A DNA stretch of 5,991 nucleotides, taken from contig JAOZOM010000113.1 of assembly GCA_029933275.1 (NCBI GenBank), forward strand, positions 1-5,991, read 5' to 3'. Every line of letters begins with the position of its first letter. Within the stretch, counting starts at the first letter, position 1. The stretch comes from Anaerolineales bacterium (GTDB lineage Bacteria > Chloroflexota > Anaerolineae > Anaerolineales > Villigracilaceae). Below are positions 1-5,988 of this stretch, one piece after another. The notes under the pieces were generated by a model. That model was not told where the DNA came from. It worked only from the letters and a program-made list of their open reading frames with translations, and did no database searches. The translations under genes were made by a program, and so were the position numbers.

Positions 1-12
1 AGGATACCCCTC

Positions 13-1128
13 ATGAAAATCCCTCCCTTCACCCTCGAACGTTATTTTGCCAAACATGAATTTTCCGCCAAATACTTGCTCTCCAGCTCGGATTGCGAAT
101 CGATGACCCTGCCGCAACTACTTGAAATGGCATCTCCCCAAATGCGCACCAAATGGGAATCTCTCTCTTTCGGGTATACCGAATCAGTGGGGCATCCGCT
201 TTTGCGGGCGGAAGCCGCCAAAATCTATGCGGGGCTGGGCGCGGAAAATCTGCTCATCGCCGCGCCGGAGGAGATTATCTTTCTCTTCATGCACGCCCTG
301 CTCCAGCCCGGCGACCACGTCATCGCCACTTTTCCGGGCTACCAATCACTGTATGAGATCGCGCGCTCGGTCGGCTGCCAAGTCTCCACATGGGAACCTG
401 TCGAAGCCGAGAATTGGCATTTTGATCTGGCGCGGCTCGCCGAACTCATCCGCCCCGAAACAAAACTGGTGGTCGCCAACTTTCCGCATAATCCGACCGG
501 CTTCATCCCATCCCAAAAAGAATATGCGGATTTAATTGAGATGCTGCGTGAAAAAGGGATTTTTCTTTTCTCGGATGAGATGTATCGCTTTTTGGAAATC
601 GAAAGCGGAGCGACCTTGCCCTCGGCTTGCGAGGCTTACGAGAGGGCATTTTCTCTCTTCGGCATGTCGAAAACCTTTGGCTTGCCCGGCTTACGCATCG
701 GATGGATGGCGACACAGAATCAGCCCCTTTTGGCACGGATGCTCGAATTAAAAGATTACACGACCATTTGCTCCAGCGCACCGAGCGAGATTCTCTCGAT
801 TATTGCGCTGCAAAATAAAGAGGCGATTATTGCCAAGCAAAATGCGCGTTTAGCACAAAATATGGCTCTGCTGGATGCTTTTATAGCGAAATACGCGCAG
901 TTTTTCCGCCTCAACCGACCACGCGGCGGCTCGATCTGTTTTCCGCGCATGTTGGGAGAGGAGAGTACGCTCGGTTTCGCCAACCGTCTCGTTGAAGAGG
1001 CGGGGGTGATGATGGCTCCATCGCATATTTTCGGCTACAGTGATCATCATTTTCGGATTGGCTTTGGGCGGGAGAATTTCGGGGAGGTCTTGGGAAAATT
1101 TGGAGATTATTTGGATAGTAATCACTAA
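13..1128 (+). CDS. PLP-dependent aminotransferase, class I/II (fold type I), substrate unknown
   Basis: Predicted cytoplasmic enzyme that moves an amino group between an amino acid and a 2-oxo acid using pyridoxal phosphate. Visible family landmarks, in order: the GYTES-GHPLLR segment (54-65) typical of the substrate-side N-terminal region; FPGYQSLYE (107-115); the NPTG motif with Asn160, which contacts the cofactor ring; SDEMY (187-191) with Asp188 for the pyridine nitrogen and Tyr191; SKTFGLPGLRIGW (219-231) with Lys220 as Schiff-base lysine and Arg228 as phosphate ligand; and FRIGFGREN (347-355) with Arg348 as the expected substrate-carboxylate arginine. All key residues are present, and 371 residues is close to the usual 370-400, so the gene looks intact and active. 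The ATG at 13 follows AGGA at 1-4 with an 8-nt spacer. It is the only plus-strand gene, convergent to the other four, so neighbours do not reveal the substrate. Class assignment is firm; specificity is open. Confidence 0.93.
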   Translation: MKIPPFTLERYFAKHEFSAKYLLSSSDCESMTLPQLLEMASPQMRTKWESLSFGYTESVGHPLLRAEAAKIYAGLGAENLLIAAPEEIIFLFMHALLQPGDHVIATFPGYQSLYEIARSVGCQVSTWEPVEAENWHFDLARLAELIRPETKLVVANFPHNPTGFIPSQKEYADLIEMLREKGIFLFSDEMYRFLEIESGATLPSACEAYERAFSLFGMSKTFGLPGLRIGWMATQNQPLLARMLELKDYTTICSSAPSEILSIIALQNKEAIIAKQNARLAQNMALLDAFIAKYAQFFRLNRPRGGSICFPRMLGEESTLGFANRLVEEAGVMMAPSHIFGYSDHHFRIGFGRENFGEVLGKFGDYLDSNH

Positions 1129-1139
1129 AGCGATTACTA
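1116..1139 (+). repeat. Inverted repeat around the aminotransferase stop codon
   Basis: TAGTAATC (1116-1123) is perfectly complementary to GATTACTA (1132-1139), giving an 8-bp stem with an 8-nt loop that holds the TAA stop (1126-1128). It lies 14 nt before the terminator hairpin. It may be an mRNA 3'-end stabilising stem or a dyad protein site; the sequence alone does not decide. The repeat is seen directly, and any function is inference. Confidence 0.6.
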
Positions 1140-1153
1140 CGAGGATGTTAGCG

Positions 1154-1196
1154 AAATCCCCCGCTCTTTTGAAAAGAACAGGGGATTTTATTTTTT
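1154..1196 (+). terminator. Intrinsic terminator of the aminotransferase gene
   Basis: AAATCCCC (1154-1161) pairs with GGGGATTT (1181-1188), and the enclosed bases extend the hairpin through an inner TCTTT/AAAGA stem (1165-1169 with 1173-1177). The plus-strand 3' side is T-rich (1186-1196, one A interruption). On the minus strand the hairpin is followed by only three T and then CGC, so it would be a weak terminator for the convergent S41 gene, although the stem is shared. No better terminator is visible after that gene inside its 76-nt convergent gap. Confidence 0.85.
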
Positions 1197-1204
1197 AGGG
1201 GAGG

Positions 1205-2638
1205 TTACTTTCCGGAGAGAAAATCAATCGCGGCTTGAAGTTGAACATCATAGGGTTGTTGGCGCAGTCCCCACATGCCAAGAGGAACTTCTATGTCGGG
1301 CGTAACACCGATGCCTTCGAGGATGGTGCCATCATTGAGGGCGAGGGTCATCACAGCTAGGCGAATGAGCGTCCCATCGGCGAGACCAAAACTAACGATA
1401 CCTTCGGTGTTGCCCGCGGAGTTCATCCCGATAATGGTGGCGCGCCCGAGTTCTTTCATCGAGGCGGGGAAATAGTCTGCCGCACTATGGCTACTACCAT
1501 CAGTGAGGACGACGAGCGGGGTGGTATCGTTCCAATCCACACCACGAATGTAGTAAGAGGTGCGCTGTTTATCTTTGCGCAAAGATCCTGTTGTGCCAAC
1601 AATACCATTCGCAAAAATGCCTGCCGCATCATCAGAATTCCCACCAGGATTATGGCGCACGTCCAAAATCAGGCCATCGAGAGGTTTATCCGTTTCCATT
1701 TCGGCAATGGCGTTTTTGATATTATCGGCAGCATCGCCTTCAAAATCGGGGATACGAATATAACCGATATAGGGGTCTTCGCTCACAATTTCGGTAATCC
1801 AATCCATGCAACCGCCGCCACCTCCAAGAGCGAGGGTTAGATCGCGCGGTGCTTCATCAGGACCAGATTGAACCGTGAGCGTCACTGTGTCCCCGCCCGT
1901 GCCAAAAACAACAGCGCGGGTTTGTTCACGGGTAAAGCCTTCTTCACCAGGGACAAGAGGTTCGCCATCCACAGCGAGAATCACGTCACCACGTACCATA
2001 CCCGCATCGGCGGCGGCACCATATTGGCAAACGTCCCAAGCATAAAAGTATTCATCTTCTTTAGAGGGACCGGGCCACACGCTAATTCCCGTCCACGGGA
2101 GGGCTTCTCCGCCCTGTCCAACACCAAATTCGCCTTCCATGTGATTTGGGGGAACAAAGCGACTGTGGTCGTCGTGTAGCTCTTGTACCATATCAGAAAG
2201 CAAATCCCAAAGTTCTTCAGAAGATTGCACGTTTTCGGCTAAAGCAACGTATTCATCGTAGACGGCATCCCAATCTGCGCCGTTGAAGTTATCTCGTACA
2301 TAATTCGCTTCGATGATATGCCAAGCCTGTTTGACGATACCAACATAATCATCATCGCTAAGACCTGAGGCATCAAATCCGCCAATCGGCGTAGGCGGAA
2401 CGATGGTAACTTGTGCCATGAGAGCCGCGGCGGTGGCTAAGGGTCCCGTTTTAGCCGGTCCTTTAGCTGATTCTTCGGTTGCAATCGGTTCAAGAGTCGC
2501 TGTTGGGGGAACCGCTGTGGGGGGATTCTGCGTGGGGGCAACCTCAGGCTCGGTGGGCTGAGCAGGCGTCCCACAGGACGATACGAGCAACGCAAGTGCC
2601 GTCATCAGTAAAACAAAAAAGAAAAAATTTTTTTTCAT
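1205..2638 (-). CDS. S41-family serine peptidase lipoprotein with PDZ domain
   Basis: Predicted exported, lipid-anchored protease of 477 residues. A Lys-Lys signal peptide with a hydrophobic core (4-19) leads to the lipobox VSSC with Cys22, then a Pro/Thr/Glu linker (about 25-55). A helical N-terminal domain (about 92-165) ends in LHDDHSRF (154-161), matching the conserved His region of S41 proteins. A PDZ-like domain follows (about 180-272), with the ligand-groove-type segment GAAADAGMVRGDVILAVDG (207-225). The peptidase core starts near 290: IGYIRIPDF, LILDVRHNPGG (323-333), then LTDGSSHSAADYF (378-390) with Ser385 as the expected nucleophile, and EGIGVTPDIEV (441-451). The residue aligned with the CtpA-type catalytic Lys is Asn410, so a tricorn/IRBP-like Ser-His-Glu arrangement (His158, Glu441) is more likely than a Ser-Lys dyad. 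The reading frame is open up to 2827, but the start at 2638 is chosen because it has GGAGGT just upstream, begins a perfect signal peptide and avoids overlap with the preceding gene, which stops 23 nt before it. Confidence 0.92.
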   Translation of the reverse strand: MKKNFFFFVLLMTALALLVSSCGTPAQPTEPEVAPTQNPPTAVPPTATLEPIATEESAKGPAKTGPLATAAALMAQVTIVPPTPIGGFDASGLSDDDYVGIVKQAWHIIEANYVRDNFNGADWDAVYDEYVALAENVQSSEELWDLLSDMVQELHDDHSRFVPPNHMEGEFGVGQGGEALPWTGISVWPGPSKEDEYFYAWDVCQYGAAADAGMVRGDVILAVDGEPLVPGEEGFTREQTRAVVFGTGGDTVTLTVQSGPDEAPRDLTLALGGGGGCMDWITEIVSEDPYIGYIRIPDFEGDAADNIKNAIAEMETDKPLDGLILDVRHNPGGNSDDAAGIFANGIVGTTGSLRKDKQRTSYYIRGVDWNDTTPLVVLTDGSSHSAADYFPASMKELGRATIIGMNSAGNTEGIVSFGLADGTLIRLAVMTLALNDGTILEGIGVTPDIEVPLGMWGLRQQPYDVQLQAAIDFLSGK

Positions 2639-2642
2639 TTCT

Positions 2643-2648
2643 ACCTCC
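2643..2648 (-). promoter_or_regulatory. Shine-Dalgarno of the S41 peptidase gene
   Basis: The minus strand reads GGAGGTAGAAATG: a full GGAGGT core 4 nt from the ATG at 2638. It sits in the 23-nt gap after the upstream stop codon and settles the start over longer in-frame options reaching to 2827. Confidence 0.85.
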
Positions 2649-2661
2649 AAAGATAGTCTAT

Positions 2662-4452
2662 CTAAATTGCACCATAAATCAGCACCGCATACACAGCCGC
2701 GGTGAGGAAAGAATCTACGCCAACATAAATCAAAAGGAAATACAAAGTGCTTTTGCTGGATTGGCGATAAGTATAAAACCAAGCAACAAAGAGCGCAATT
2801 AGCGAAGAGGTGATGGGAACACCCCAACGCAAGATATTTGCCAAAAGATGCGGGATTTCAGGAACCCAAGCAGAGAAGGGGACGTAATCCATCATGCCGG
2901 GGAGCATTGCCATTTTGCCGAGCCAGAAAGCAACGATAGCGAAAATTAAACTGATGCCCCCCACAATATCTCGTGTGCGATTCGACCCGATTTTACGTAG
3001 AGGAGCAAAGAGGAATAAAATCATCAACGGGGCAACAACCCAAACCCCCGCCGCAATCGGAGCCATTAGAACGCCAACTAACATCCCAAAAGAAATTTGC
3101 GCTAAAATTCGCCCTAGCTCCCGCCCTGTTGAACGACTAAGGGCTTCTTCAATGATCGGGGATGTGCTGGCAAAATAGACCGCGTAAGAATCGGTTTCGA
3201 GTTTTTCGAGCCAAACTGCATAAAGATGACGGTCGGGGCTATTGAGCAAATTCGGAGAGGTTGAAAGCGTGGTGGTAAAACTCAAAGGTTGATAAGAAGA
3301 TTGCTCGCCTTCATAAAAATAGGCGATATTGACTTGATCGCGTACTTTACGCCAAAGGTGCTGCATTGGCGAGCGGAAAATAATCGCGAGTTCGTCTGCT
3401 TGCACGGGGTTGGGAACAATTTCTTGTATTTTCGCCGTTCTGGGTAAATTAGCACTGCGTAGAGAGACGCGCTCTCCTGCATCGAGAGGACTATTTGAAA
3501 GATATTCGTATTGCAAGCCATAAATCGATGGCATGGTAATTCGCTTCGGTTCTGATGCCAAAGATGGGTTCCCCAACGGGAAGTGTAAATAGCTCGTATG
3601 TATCGTCCCAGCATCAAATCCAGACTGAATACTTACCGTCCAGAAAACATATACATCATCTGCATCAATCCCGAGCAAGGGACCATCTAACCTGCTGGTC
3701 GGACTTACCGATAGTTCGTGAATAATATGAGGCACAACCGCACCCCAATTTACTTCTAAGGGATATTCCCCATAAAACAATTTGGTCGTGCCATAACCAA
3801 CCGGATATTGCAACCAAGTTGCGTGGAGGTTGTTCTCGCTATCATATCGGAGTTGGATGCGAATTCCGTTCGGATCAATGCTGGTGATTTCCCCGTTTCC
3901 ATCGGATGTGGAAAGCGCGTACACGCCCGGATTTTTTCTTGCTCCCGCGAACCAAACTGTAGATTGCCCCGAAGCATTTTCTGCAAAACTATACGAATCT
4001 ACCGCAATCTCTGCCGAGAGCAAGATTGGGGCATCATTTAACGGATTGCCTTGTGCGTCTAAAAGAAGAGTGTAAAGACTCTCGTTATCTACCCAATAAA
4101 GGTGCAGCTTGTCCTCCTCCCAAGTTATTTGAGGAGAGCCGGGACGGGATAATCCAACTTCATCGAGAGATTCTTCCCATAAGGGAAGCCCGCTTGGGTC
4201 AAGAGCAATCAGGTTGAATGATTTTTTCTCCCTTGCACCATCATCCACAAGTAGCGCAAAATAAATCTGCCCATCATCATCCAGCGTCATCGGAACGGGA
4301 TCATTTAAAATGGTATTTCCTAAAAAAGCCGCTCGACTCCACCCCGGAGATTTTAGCCAAATATGTTCATCTGGACCACTGCAAGCTGAGAGGAGAAAGA
4401 ATGCCAAGATAACAACTCCTATCAGCCCCCATTTATTGGTCTTTTTTTTCAT
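2662..4452 (-). CDS. Exported lipoprotein-like protein: propeller-like ectodomain plus C-terminal membrane domain
   Basis: I do not recognise a named family. The 596-residue product starts with a Lys-rich n-region, a hydrophobic stretch (9-22) and a lipobox LSAC with Cys24. Residues about 30-430 look like an extracytoplasmic beta-rich domain with recurring blade-like strands of the form (L/V)-Y/H-x-x-W/F: QIYFALLVDD (62-71), KLHLYWVDNE (115-124), NNLHATWLQY (207-216), DDVYVFWTVS (265-274) and RHLYAVWLEK (408-417). These suggest a beta-propeller of roughly six or seven blades. From 452 on the protein becomes membrane-embedded: 452-486 (one long or two short helices), about 497-516, 538-560 and 569-594. 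The ATG at 4452 has AGGAG (4463-4459) 6 nt upstream. It lies just behind a terminator and 23 nt before the S41 peptidase gene, so the two are probably co-transcribed and may act together at the cell surface. Alternatively, the N-terminal segment could stay as an uncleaved anchor. The gene itself is secure; its function is unknown. Confidence 0.85.
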   Translation of the reverse strand: MKKKTNKWGLIGVVILAFFLLSACSGPDEHIWLKSPGWSRAAFLGNTILNDPVPMTLDDDGQIYFALLVDDGAREKKSFNLIALDPSGLPLWEESLDEVGLSRPGSPQITWEEDKLHLYWVDNESLYTLLLDAQGNPLNDAPILLSAEIAVDSYSFAENASGQSTVWFAGARKNPGVYALSTSDGNGEITSIDPNGIRIQLRYDSENNLHATWLQYPVGYGTTKLFYGEYPLEVNWGAVVPHIIHELSVSPTSRLDGPLLGIDADDVYVFWTVSIQSGFDAGTIHTSYLHFPLGNPSLASEPKRITMPSIYGLQYEYLSNSPLDAGERVSLRSANLPRTAKIQEIVPNPVQADELAIIFRSPMQHLWRKVRDQVNIAYFYEGEQSSYQPLSFTTTLSTSPNLLNSPDRHLYAVWLEKLETDSYAVYFASTSPIIEEALSRSTGRELGRILAQISFGMLVGVLMAPIAAGVWVVAPLMILFLFAPLRKIGSNRTRDIVGGISLIFAIVAFWLGKMAMLPGMMDYVPFSAWVPEIPHLLANILRWGVPITSSLIALFVAWFYTYRQSSKSTLYFLLIYVGVDSFLTAAVYAVLIYGAI

Positions 4453-4458
4453 TTTTTA

Positions 4459-4463
4459 CTCCT
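4459..4463 (-). promoter_or_regulatory. Shine-Dalgarno of the propeller/membrane protein gene
   Basis: The minus strand reads AGGAG followed by a 6-nt A-rich spacer and the ATG at 4452. It confirms the start and lies only 12 nt after the U-tract of the preceding terminator, so the 5' leader is very short. Confidence 0.8.
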
Positions 4464-4475
4464 GAAGATAAGCGC

Positions 4476-4510
4476 AAAAATGGGAGGTACGGCAATTGCC
4501 GCACCTCCCA
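4476..4510 (-). terminator. Strong intrinsic terminator after the SH3-like lipoprotein gene
   Basis: On the minus strand TGGGAGGTGCGGC (4510-4498) pairs with GCCGTACCTCCCA (4493-4481), a 13-bp stem with one G-U pair and an AATT loop, followed directly by TTTTT (4480-4476). On the plus strand the same position gives an A-C mismatch and no T-run follows, so the element is oriented for minus-strand transcription. It ends the permease/SH3 unit and separates it from the next two genes. Confidence 0.9.
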
Positions 4511-4537
4511 TCTTATTTTGTTTTTGAAGAGCTTCAA
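4510..4537 (-). promoter_or_regulatory. Possible sigma-70-type promoter overlapping the terminator
   Basis: The minus strand has TTGAAG (4537-4532), a 16-nt A-rich spacer, and TAAGAT (4515-4510), each 4/6 to consensus. Initiation would fall near 4503, inside the 5' arm of the terminator stem. It is the best candidate I see in the 89-nt gap for transcribing the propeller/membrane protein and S41 genes. Such AT-rich matches often arise by chance, so this is tentative. Confidence 0.3.
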
Positions 4538-4541
4538 TTTT

Positions 4542-4928
4542 CTATTCTACAGGCTCAAGAAATTCGCCGGCAATCCAACCTCTACCTGCCACACTATCGA
4601 CCTCAAACCAAATCACATCATCAAAGAGAGTCGTACCAACAATAACGCCCTCATCACCTCGAGCAGCATGTGAAAGCACAATCGTGTCACCGGGATTTTT
4701 ATAAAAAGGAATTAAATATCCCTTACCGGTAAAAGCAACTTTATCACCTTCTTCAAAATCTGCACCAGCAATTTCCTGCACATCTTGCGTTGGAGCTACT
4801 GTTGGAATAGCACGCTCGGTTGCAACAGCGTCAGGAACAATTTCTCCTGCTTGTTTGCAAGCCATCGCAGTTAAGAATAAGATACCAAGAATAAGAAAAA
4901 GTGAAATTCGAGTCATTCTTTTATTCAT
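4542..4928 (-). CDS. Small lipoprotein with SH3b-like domain
   Basis: A 128-residue exported protein. The signal peptide (charged 1-7, hydrophobic 8-20) ends in the lipobox TAMAC with Cys24, followed by a Pro/Thr/Ala linker (about 31-50). The C-terminal domain (about 58-126) has the strand pattern of bacterial SH3-like domains: GDKVAFTG, GDEGVIVG (91-98), VIWFEVDS (105-112) and the closing GRGWIAGEFLEPV (115-127), which matches the usual W-Y-K-V then G-W-V-x-x-x-Y-L signature. Such domains commonly bind cell-wall peptides or other ligands; no catalytic residues are visible. The gene starts 5 nt after the permease stop codon, and its likely Shine-Dalgarno lies inside the last permease codons, which suggests translational coupling. 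A second in-frame Met at codon 5 (4916) would shorten the n-region and lacks a better ribosome site. A strong terminator follows. It could be an accessory of the transporter or simply a surface protein carried in the same transcript. Confidence 0.85.
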   Translation of the reverse strand: MNKRMTRISLFLILGILFLTAMACKQAGEIVPDAVATERAIPTVAPTQDVQEIAGADFEEGDKVAFTGKGYLIPFYKNPGDTIVLSHAARGDEGVIVGTTLFDDVIWFEVDSVAGRGWIAGEFLEPVE

Positions 4929-4933
4929 ATCGC

Positions 4934-5977
4934 TTAGTTCCTTCCACGCAAACGGGTATCAAAGGCATCTCGGAGTCCATCGCCCATGAAATTGAAAGCC
5001 AGAGTTAGAGAAGAAAGCGCAAGACCGGGGAATAAGACCAGATGGGGATTTGATCTTAGACCAGAATACCCCTCGTTAATCATCGCCCCCCAACTGGGGG
5101 TTGGCGGGGTAACACCCAAACCGATGAAACTGAGAGCGGCTTCAAGAAAAATATATCCCGGTATCGCCATTGATTCCGCAATCAGGAGAGGACCTAAAAC
5201 GTTCGGAATTAGATGTTTGAAGATGATATGCCCATTGCCCGCGCCCAAAGCACGAGCGGCTTCTACAAATTCTTTTTCTTTATAGGAAAGAACCTGTCCG
5301 CGCGCTAGACGCGCCATACCAAGCCAGTTTAGCGCGCCAATGGCAATGAAGACAAAGAGCAAGCCGCCTGCCATCGAATCTAGCTTAATCAGCCACATCA
5401 TTAAGGGACTCTCCGACCCTTGCCTACTGACCGCATTGAAGTAAACAGTCATCAAAATAATGATGGGGAGAAGAGGAATGCCGTAAAGAAGATCGACAAG
5501 GCGCATCATAAAATTATCTACGTTTCCACCGGAATAACCTGAAACCGTCCCATAAATCAAACCGATAATCAAGCTGACCGAGGATGCCGCAACCGCAATC
5601 GAAAGGGAGATGCGTGTCCCGTAGACGATGCGACTCCATAGGTCTCGTCCGAGAGCGTCCGAACCGGCAATGAAGGTAGTGCACCCCCATTCCATCGGAG
5701 TCTCGTACCAGTGACAATTTTCTGCGGCATAAGATTCAACTACATCGTAGCCTTCCATCGGTTTAGCGCGGTTATTTCTTAAGTTTTGTTGTGCAAAACC
5801 GTACGGAGAAAAGATCGGCGCAAAAACCGCAGCTAAAGCCACGAGAATCACAAAAATCATACCGCCTACCGCAATTTTACTGCGCCGAAATTCGCGCATT
5901 GCGTCTTGCATTGGGCTACGGCTTTCACCAATTCTTTTTCCGTTTTTTACTTCTTCCATTTTTTTATCAGCTGTCAT
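4934..5977 (-). CDS. ABC transporter permease, OppC/DppC family (peptide/nickel class)
   Basis: One of the two membrane subunits of an importer for peptides or similar solutes, driven by cytoplasmic ATPases. A charged cytoplasmic N-terminus (1-34) carries the MREFRRSKIAVGG segment (27-39) typical of OppC-type proteins, followed by TM1 (about 36-55). A periplasm-side loop (56-105) leads to AGSDALGRDLWSR (104-116), a variant of the family GTDxLGRDxxSR motif. Further helices are near 121-147, 165-182, 204-222, 258-285 and 313-332. The EAA coupling loop EFVEAARALGAGNGHIIFKH (236-255) and LIPN (256-259) contact the ATPase, and SFIGLGVTPPTPSWG (283-297) plus GDGLRDAFDTRLR (332-344) are typical C-terminal signatures. 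At 347 residues it is longer than the usual 280-310; the extra length is in the first loop, which has two cysteines (88, 99), and near 183-203. The ATG at 5977 follows AGGA (5988-5985) by 7 nt. The partner permease and ATPases would be expected beyond the right edge. Confidence 0.95.
   Translation of the reverse strand: MTADKKMEEVKNGKRIGESRSPMQDAMREFRRSKIAVGGMIFVILVALAAVFAPIFSPYGFAQQNLRNNRAKPMEGYDVVESYAAENCHWYETPMEWGCTTFIAGSDALGRDLWSRIVYGTRISLSIAVAASSVSLIIGLIYGTVSGYSGGNVDNFMMRLVDLLYGIPLLPIIILMTVYFNAVSRQGSESPLMMWLIKLDSMAGGLLFVFIAIGALNWLGMARLARGQVLSYKEKEFVEAARALGAGNGHIIFKHLIPNVLGPLLIAESMAIPGYIFLEAALSFIGLGVTPPTPSWGAMINEGYSGLRSNPHLVLFPGLALSSLTLAFNFMGDGLRDAFDTRLRGRN
4938..4945 (-). promoter_or_regulatory. 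Shine-Dalgarno of the SH3-like lipoprotein gene, inside the permease 3' end
   Basis: The minus strand has GGAAGGAA (4945-4938), within the last codons of the permease, 9 nt from the ATG at 4928. Ribosomes finishing the permease at 4934 would pass directly over this site, which favours coupled translation. Confidence 0.6.
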
Positions 5978-5984
5978 GATTTAT

Positions 5985-5988
5985 TCCT
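5985..5988 (-). promoter_or_regulatory. Shine-Dalgarno of the permease gene
   Basis: AGGA on the minus strand, 7 nt before the ATG at 5977 and within the last bases of the window. It supports that start and shows that the gene is complete at its 5' end. Confidence 0.6.

Noticed and set aside
503..781. Minus-strand open frame inside the aminotransferase gene
   Set aside because: Arg/Ser/Pro-rich shadow translation; the plus-strand frame carries all the catalytic motifs in this stretch.
2087..2100. Short inverted repeat TCCCG/CGGGA inside the S41 gene
   Set aside because: Only a 5-bp stem in coding sequence with no associated signal.
1868..2179. Plus-strand open frame of 103 codons opposite the S41 gene
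   Set aside because: It is antisense to a well-supported gene, has no recognisable domain, and is explained by the codon pattern of the real gene.
2479..2802. Plus-strand open frame of 107 codons across the S41 start and the end of the preceding gene
   Set aside because: It runs antisense through two real genes and their intergenic gap and shows no protein-like features.
2639..2827. In-frame N-terminal extension of the S41 peptidase (63 extra residues)
   Set aside because: It would overlap the 3' end of the preceding gene, has Cys-rich unnatural content, and would bury a perfect lipoprotein signal peptide that has its own Shine-Dalgarno.
5087..5100. CCCCC-AACT-GGGGG inverted repeat
   Set aside because: It lies inside the permease in codons for the conserved T-P-S-W-G-A segment and has no T-run; most likely a coding coincidence.
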